Below are positions 8,357 to 11,500 of a stretch of 11,500 nucleotides of DNA, one piece after another (position 1 is the first letter of the stretch; every line of letters starts with the position of its first letter). The DNA comes from Cristatella mucedo (Eukaryota; Bryozoa; Phylactolaemata; Cristatellidae): assembly GCA_009760855.2 (NCBI GenBank), contig WPIO01000006.1, forward strand, positions 1,083,501-1,095,000. The letters are read 5' to 3'. The notes beneath the pieces are model-generated. The model did not search any database. It saw nothing but the letters and a program-made list of their open reading frames with translations, and had not been told where the DNA came from. A program made the position numbers and the translations under genes.

Positions 8357-8882
8357 TTAGGCATCAGCTTGTCGGGCATTTGCCGAGTGCCCTTTACTGT
8401 AGTGTCGCAATACTGACAAGTTAGCAATATGGGAAGCAGGGTGCCGTCCAGGCTGCTTTGCCCAGTTGCAGCCGGACAAGAAATGGACAATTCGATGCAC
8501 TGACGATTGTTGCATCCGTGGCTGCTGGCGATTCGACCATCTTCCTGCTTGTGGAGTGATGGCTGCCCCAGAGCGTGCTCTGCTTACTGTGTCCATCTTC
8601 AGCCGTACATAGGCGGCAACATGAATGCAGGCATTTGCCGTGCTTGTGTTTGCATGTGTGTGTGTGTGTGTGCGCGCATGCATGCACGAGTGGGTTAGTG
8701 CACGCGTGTATTGCGCTAGAATATAGTTCTGCAGGAGGAGCTCACGGAGGACATATCTCTCAAGCGTGGCCATCGTCCGGTTGAGCAGGTGCCCTGCATG
8801 GTTTCTGTGCCTCCGACGAGCTCTGTGGGTAGCAGCCAAAGCCGTCCACTTCGCCTCCGGCATGTTGTGGTCAGTGTGGCCG
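8357..8882 (-). CDS. Candidate terminal coding exon of the membrane-protein gene
   Basis: This is a 174-codon open frame on the minus strand ending in TAA at 8357-8359. It is in exactly the same frame as the exon at 8937-9287, from which it is separated by a 54-base GT...AG stretch holding two in-frame stops. The first part (GHTDHNMPEAKW, then RARRRHRN and a leucine-rich helix-like TMATLERYVLRELLLQ) has coding-like codon use. A short CA/GT microsatellite then encodes His-Thr repeats (around 8655-8690), followed by a basic tail ending KGHSANARQADA. The AATAAA lies 129 bases further. I do not recognise any domain. The alternative is that all of this is 3' UTR after a stop at 8933-8935 and the open frame is luck. 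Confidence 0.35.
8655..8687. repeat. Alternating purine-pyrimidine tract (TG)n-CGCG
   Basis: TG repeats of about nine units run into CGCGCATGCATGCACG, an unbroken alternating purine-pyrimidine run that favours Z-DNA. It falls inside the candidate terminal exon. Confidence 0.85.
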
Positions 8883-8936
8883 CTCAGCAATGCCGCCTAG
8901 CGGAACGGTCGCACCAGGTCGCCACCGTTGCCTCAC

Positions 8937-9287
8937 GAATATTCCAATTTCATTGAGGCCGGCAGCGAGGCATCGTCGTAGTCTTGTCCGCCGAAAGTAA
9001 TGCAGCGTATCGGTGGTGGTGGTGGTGGATACATGTCACTTCGTGACGTCATGGCATAGGATGCCTTTCTCTTGGGATTGGTATCCGTGCTGAAGCTGTA
9101 ATGGCTGCCCGAGAATGGCGCAGTGAGACTCTGCTGCGATGCGTACGATGGCATGCCACCACGTCTGGCTGCTTGCATGCTGGGCACGTGCGAGTGAAGT
9201 TCGAGCAAAGCCACTTGCTTCCTAAACGAGTGAGAGCGGTTGGCAGTGGCAAGTTGACGATTATCAAGCTCGTGCGTTCGTCGGCTG
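8937..9287 (-). CDS. Exon: Tyr/Ser/Pro-rich cytoplasmic tail
   Basis: The minus-strand acceptor is strong: a branch-like GCTAAG (A at 9316), then CTTTTTTGCTATTGGATCCAG. It reads on as CAGCAG, giving two possible starts three bases apart (9287 or 9284), both phase 2. The frame runs 116 codons: RRTHELDNRQLATANRSHSF, a Ser/Gln-rich part (SYASQQSLTAPFSGSHYSFS), a basic KRKAS that fits a PKA-type site, a six-proline run after Tyr (YPPPPPP, usable by SH3, WW or EVH1 domains), and an acidic-Tyr stretch (GGQDYDD) ending KLEYS. It either stops at the TGA 8935-8933 or splices at GTGAGG (8936) in phase 2 to the frame at 8882. The composition suits the intracellular tail of an adhesion or receptor protein. 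The family is unknown. Confidence 0.6.
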
Positions 9288-9509
9288 CTGGATCCAATAG
9301 CAAAAAAGCTGCGGCTTAGCAAACCCAGCCGGAGCTAAGTGGGCCCGGCTGAGCCCAAGTGGCCCAGCGAGGCTCCGGGCTGTGTGGGATCATGCCCAGA
9401 TAAATGGCCCCCTCCTCCCCCCCCACCGGCACATGGGACACGCAGGTCACCAGCTTCTGCTTCTATATCGGGCTGGCCGCACAGCAGCTTCTATTATTGC
9501 CGTCTTTGG
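9288..9509 (-). other. Likely intron between tail exons
   Basis: Contains the branch point and acceptor of the next exon. A poly(C)/(G) run lies at about 9413-9425. No strong donor is seen at its start: GTAGCC at 9513 or GTGACC near 9452 are the only phase-compatible ones. Confidence 0.4.
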
Positions 9510-9643
9510 CTACAAGGCCGCAAGCCGCTTGTCCAGAAGGCTAGGCGAACTGTCGACGCATTGCTTTCTCTTGGATCCGTCCAGATCGCTGAAGCTGTCA
9601 TCAGTCTCTGTGATAGGCCGTTCCTTTGCCGCTAATCTGGGGG
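9510..9643 (-). CDS. Exon: acidic Ser-rich tail segment
   Basis: The minus-strand frame reads KERPITETDDSFSDLDGSKR then CVDSSPSLLDKRLAAL before TAG at 9510-9512. The acidic Ser/Thr cluster looks like a casein-kinase-2-type region of an intracellular tail. The preceding exon exits in phase 1; acceptors with AG at 9645-9644 (CATCCAG) or 9633-9632 (AGATTAG) enter in matching phase, but both have modest pyrimidine tracts. A better-looking CCACAG (about 9672) would be out of phase. Exit is unclear: GTAGCC overlapping the stop (exon end about 9514) matches the phase 2 needed by the next exon but is a poor donor, so this could also be a true alternative C-terminus. No known domain is present. The boundaries are approximate. 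Confidence 0.5.
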
Positions 9644-9828
9644 CTGGATGGGCCATGCGCCGCCAGCGGAGCTGTGGCAGAACCTTTGCAGGGACTGTGC
9701 GAGTCAAATGCCAGTTTTCTCATCCGGTGGATGCCGGACTTTTCGGTTAAAGTCGAAATCCAGGCTTACTTCTCGAAAATTTGCGCAGCGTTTCGGTAAG
9801 TAGACTGGTGGGACCCCAGTTTACTTAC

Positions 9829-9941
9829 CAGAGGCGTCTGCCGTCCTTAGCTCTCTGCAACCGCCACTGCTGCAGCTGCTTCCTAAGCTGCTACCCGCAC
9901 TGTCTACAGCCTCTCTGCCGTCCTTGGTGCATCGCCCAGCG
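9829..9941 (-). CDS. Exon: juxtamembrane Ser/Gly/Cys-rich segment
   Basis: The minus-strand acceptor has a consensus branch site (CTAAT, A at 9963, 22 bases before the exon) and a CAGCCTTCTTACCGCCTAG tract. The donor is an exact CTG|GTAAGT (intron from 9828). The 113 bases hold one completing base, 37 codons and one leftover base. The only fully open frame (AGRCTKDGREAV, then SAGSSLGSSCSSGGCREL) is the one dictated by the phase-2 exit of the transmembrane exon; the junction codon becomes AGC (Ser). This places a Ser/Gly-rich segment with three cysteines directly inside the membrane. Juxtamembrane cysteines can be palmitoylated, but that is speculation here. Confidence 0.62.
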
Positions 9942-9971
9942 CTAGGCGGTAAGAAGGCTGTATTAGCCTTT

Positions 9972-10663
9972 GCTCCTCTCTCTCTCTCCTCTCTCCCTCT
10001 TTCTCTGTCACTTTCTATCATTCTCTCTCCTATCTCTCTCTCTCTCCCTCTCTTTCTCTCTCCCTCTCTCTTTCTCTGTCCTGTTTTTTCGCTATCTCTG
10101 TCTCTCTCACTCTCTGTCTTTCTCTCCTCTTGCTCTATCTCTGTCTCTTTGTCTTCCTGTCACTCTCTGTCACTCTCTCTCTCACCCCCTTTCTCTCCCC
10201 GCCTTCCCTCTCTCTCCCCTCTCTCTCCCCTCTCTCTTTCTCCACTCTCTTTTCTGTCTCTCTCTTTCTCTCTCTCTCTTTGTCCCGTCTTTCTCGGTGT
10301 CTCTGTCTCTCTCTCCATCTTTCTCTCCTCTCCCTCTCTCCCTCCTTCTCTCTCTCTCTCCTCTTTCTCTTTCCTCTCTCTCTCTCCTCTCTCCCCCTCT
10401 CTTTCTCCTCTCTTCTATCCTTTCTTTCTCGCTGTCTGTCTCTCACTCCCCATCTTTCTCTCCCCTCCCCCTCTCTCTCTTTCTCTCTGTCACTCTCTTC
10501 TCTCTCTTTCTCATCTCTCTCTTTCCATCTCTCTCCCCCACCCTTTCTCTACTGTCTTTCTCGCTGTCTCTGTCTCTCTCACTCTCTGTTTTTCTCTCTT
10601 CTTGCTCTCTCCCTGTCTCTTTGTCTCTCTGTCACTCCCTGTCACTCTCTCTCCCTCTCTCTT

Positions 10664-10740
<77 letters not shown>

Positions 10741-10756
10741 TCTCATCTCTCCCTAT
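9972..10756. repeat. CT-rich minisatellite with higher-order structure
   Basis: About 785 bases of almost pure pyrimidine on the plus strand. Within the CT background a longer motif (TTTCTCGCTGTCTCTGTCTC, then CTCACTCTCTGT or CCATCTTTCTCTCC) recurs at about 10083, 10284, 10415 and 10551. The first and last copies stay very similar for about 100 bases, including TCTTGCTCT, TCTCTTTGTCT and CTGTCACTC. It ends in a perfect (CT)n at about 10675-10735. It lies in the proposed intron between the transmembrane exon and the juxtamembrane exon, so the transcript would carry a long GA tract ending about 30 bases before the acceptor. Very long Leu/Ser frames in all three plus-strand frames are artefacts. 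Confidence 0.93.
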
Positions 10757-11270
10757 GCTTTAGGCATTGCTCTGCCACCTAACAGAAGCAGTGCCATATA
10801 CATGTGCTTGTGCGCCACCGGCCAGCCATGTCATGTCGTGTGGAGCTGCCCGGCGAAGCAGTTTGCTAGGCAACCGATGCCAGCTAGCCTAGGTCTTCTG
10901 CACCAAAGTGAACCCACTCGGCTATGTAAGCAAAGATGGATTGTTAGGGCAGCCACGATGCAGAGAAACCGGCAAAGAGGCATTCGTGGCTCTTCCGACC
11001 TTCTTTCAGGCACCACAATTCCTTCTTCTCCCCCTTCGTTCCTCACTTCCTCCTTGCCTGCCTCGCTCCCGACCTCATTTCCTTTTTGCCTCTTTCTACG
11101 CTCCCCCTTGTTTTCTCTGTCTCTCTTGTGTCAGTATTTGTCTCTTGTCGTTCTCTCGTTCTTTCTGTCTCAAGCTTGCAGCATCTTTTGTCTTCCTTCG
11201 TCTTGCACTTTTTTGTTACTGGTTCTCACGGTACTGCCCATTCACACTTGGCTTTCGGGGTAACACTTAC
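10757..11270 (-). other. Intron sequence upstream of the CT array
   Basis: Minus-strand intron between the donor at 11270 and the CT array. I find no exon, RNA gene or mobile element in it. The part at about 11010-11200 is pyrimidine-rich on the plus strand but not a clean repeat. One minus-strand open stretch (10831-11046) has no suitable splice sites. Confidence 0.5.
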
Positions 11271-11358
11271 CTAGCTTTATGGTACAGCATAGACAATGCC
11301 ACTATGACGATTAGCAGGAAGAATACCACAATACCCCAGGCCGTGCCCACCGTGATAA
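11271..11358 (-). CDS. Exon: transmembrane helix of a single-pass membrane protein
   Basis: The minus-strand acceptor is textbook: CTTTCTTCTGTTTCTCGTTTCAG before 11358. The donor is AG|GTAAGTG with intron from 11270. The 88 bases hold two completing bases, 28 codons and two leftover bases (entry phase 1, exit phase 2). Only one frame is open. It reads TVGT, then AWGIVVFFLLIVIVALSMLY, then HKA: a 20-residue hydrophobic helix with a short basic stop-transfer end. Entry in phase 1 is common for exons that follow extracellular domains in animal receptors. The downstream exons carry hydrophilic tail sequence, so the N-terminal ectodomain should lie beyond 11500. The family cannot be told from a helix alone. 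Confidence 0.75.
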
Positions 11359-11416
11359 CTGAAACGAGAAACAGAAGAAAGTAATGTCATCCGGTCTATT
11401 CATAGCACCCTTCTAT

Positions 11417-11492
11417 CGCGCGCACTCACGCGCGCACACACACACACACACACAAATACACACACACACACACACACACACATACACACACC
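11417..11492. repeat. CG/CA dinucleotide array at window end
   Basis: CGCGCGCACTCACGCGCGCA runs into (CA)n with AATA and T interruptions. It lies 59 bases upstream (minus strand) of the transmembrane exon, so it would be intronic. Confidence 0.95.
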
Positions 11493-11500
11493 CTGCACGA

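Noticed and set aside
9796-9801. GTAAGT donor on the plus strand
   Set aside because: It lies within a minus-strand intron and is not preceded by a plus-strand frame with coding character.
9949-10763. Possible plus-strand intron: GTAAGA donor at 9949 and CTATGCTTTAG acceptor ending at 10763
   Set aside because: The CT tract makes any AG after it look like a good acceptor. The donor overlaps the minus-strand acceptor complement, and no plus-strand frame on either side looks like an exon.
10831-11046. Minus-strand ORF of 71 codons inside the first proposed intron
   Set aside because: It has no convincing acceptor or donor at its edges, and its Cys-rich composition is not maintained in a coding-like way.
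9924-11263. Plus-strand ORFs of 279, 270 and 377 codons, very Leu/Ser-rich
   Set aside because: All three plus frames are open only because the CT-rich tract contains almost no stop codons. The peptides are translations of CTCTCT and change identity with frame.

Overview
This window looks like nuclear DNA of an invertebrate-like metazoan. I see no bacterial features such as Shine-Dalgarno sites, operons or dense ORFs. Instead there are long (GA)n, (CA)n and (CT)n arrays, minisatellites, two decayed copies of a non-LTR retrotransposon 3' end, tRNA-derived SINE sequence, and short open segments bounded by consensus splice sites. I cannot name the species. Retrotransposon remnants of this kind are common in molluscs, cnidarians, amphioxus and other animals.

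Left part (1-8200) is mostly repeats and unrecognised DNA. A LINE 3' end (380-841) is split by a minus-strand SINE (558-707) and runs into (GA)n(CA)n arrays. A second GA array lies at 1868-2040, (GT)n at 4121-4176, a G run at 4510-4522, a 17-18 bp minisatellite at about 4617-4812, and a 39 bp tandem repeat at about 5074-5207. A TATA/CCAAT/CACCC cluster lies at 5419-5465, a degenerate SINE with a (TC)n tail at 6760-6955, and a longer LINE copy at about 7190-8170. Three minus-strand segments in this part (1106-1249, 3140-3313, 3674-3839) look like exons but cannot be joined to anything with confidence.

Right part (8223-11500) holds the best gene evidence: what appears to be the 3' half of a minus-strand gene. 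A transmembrane-segment exon (11271-11358) has a strong acceptor and a consensus donor. It is followed at lower coordinates by phase-compatible exon candidates at 9829-9941, about 9510-9643 and 8937-9287. These read as a Ser/Gly-rich, then acidic/Ser-rich, then Tyr- and Pro-rich cytoplasmic tail. A further open stretch in the same frame (8357-8882) ends 129 bases before an AATAAA signal. The first intron of this series carries an approximately 785 bp CT-rich (GA-rich in the transcript) minisatellite.

The inferred product is a single-pass membrane protein whose ectodomain is encoded beyond the right edge of the window. I do not recognise the family. All exon calls are manual: they rest on open frames, splice consensus and phase agreement, not on homology or transcript data.
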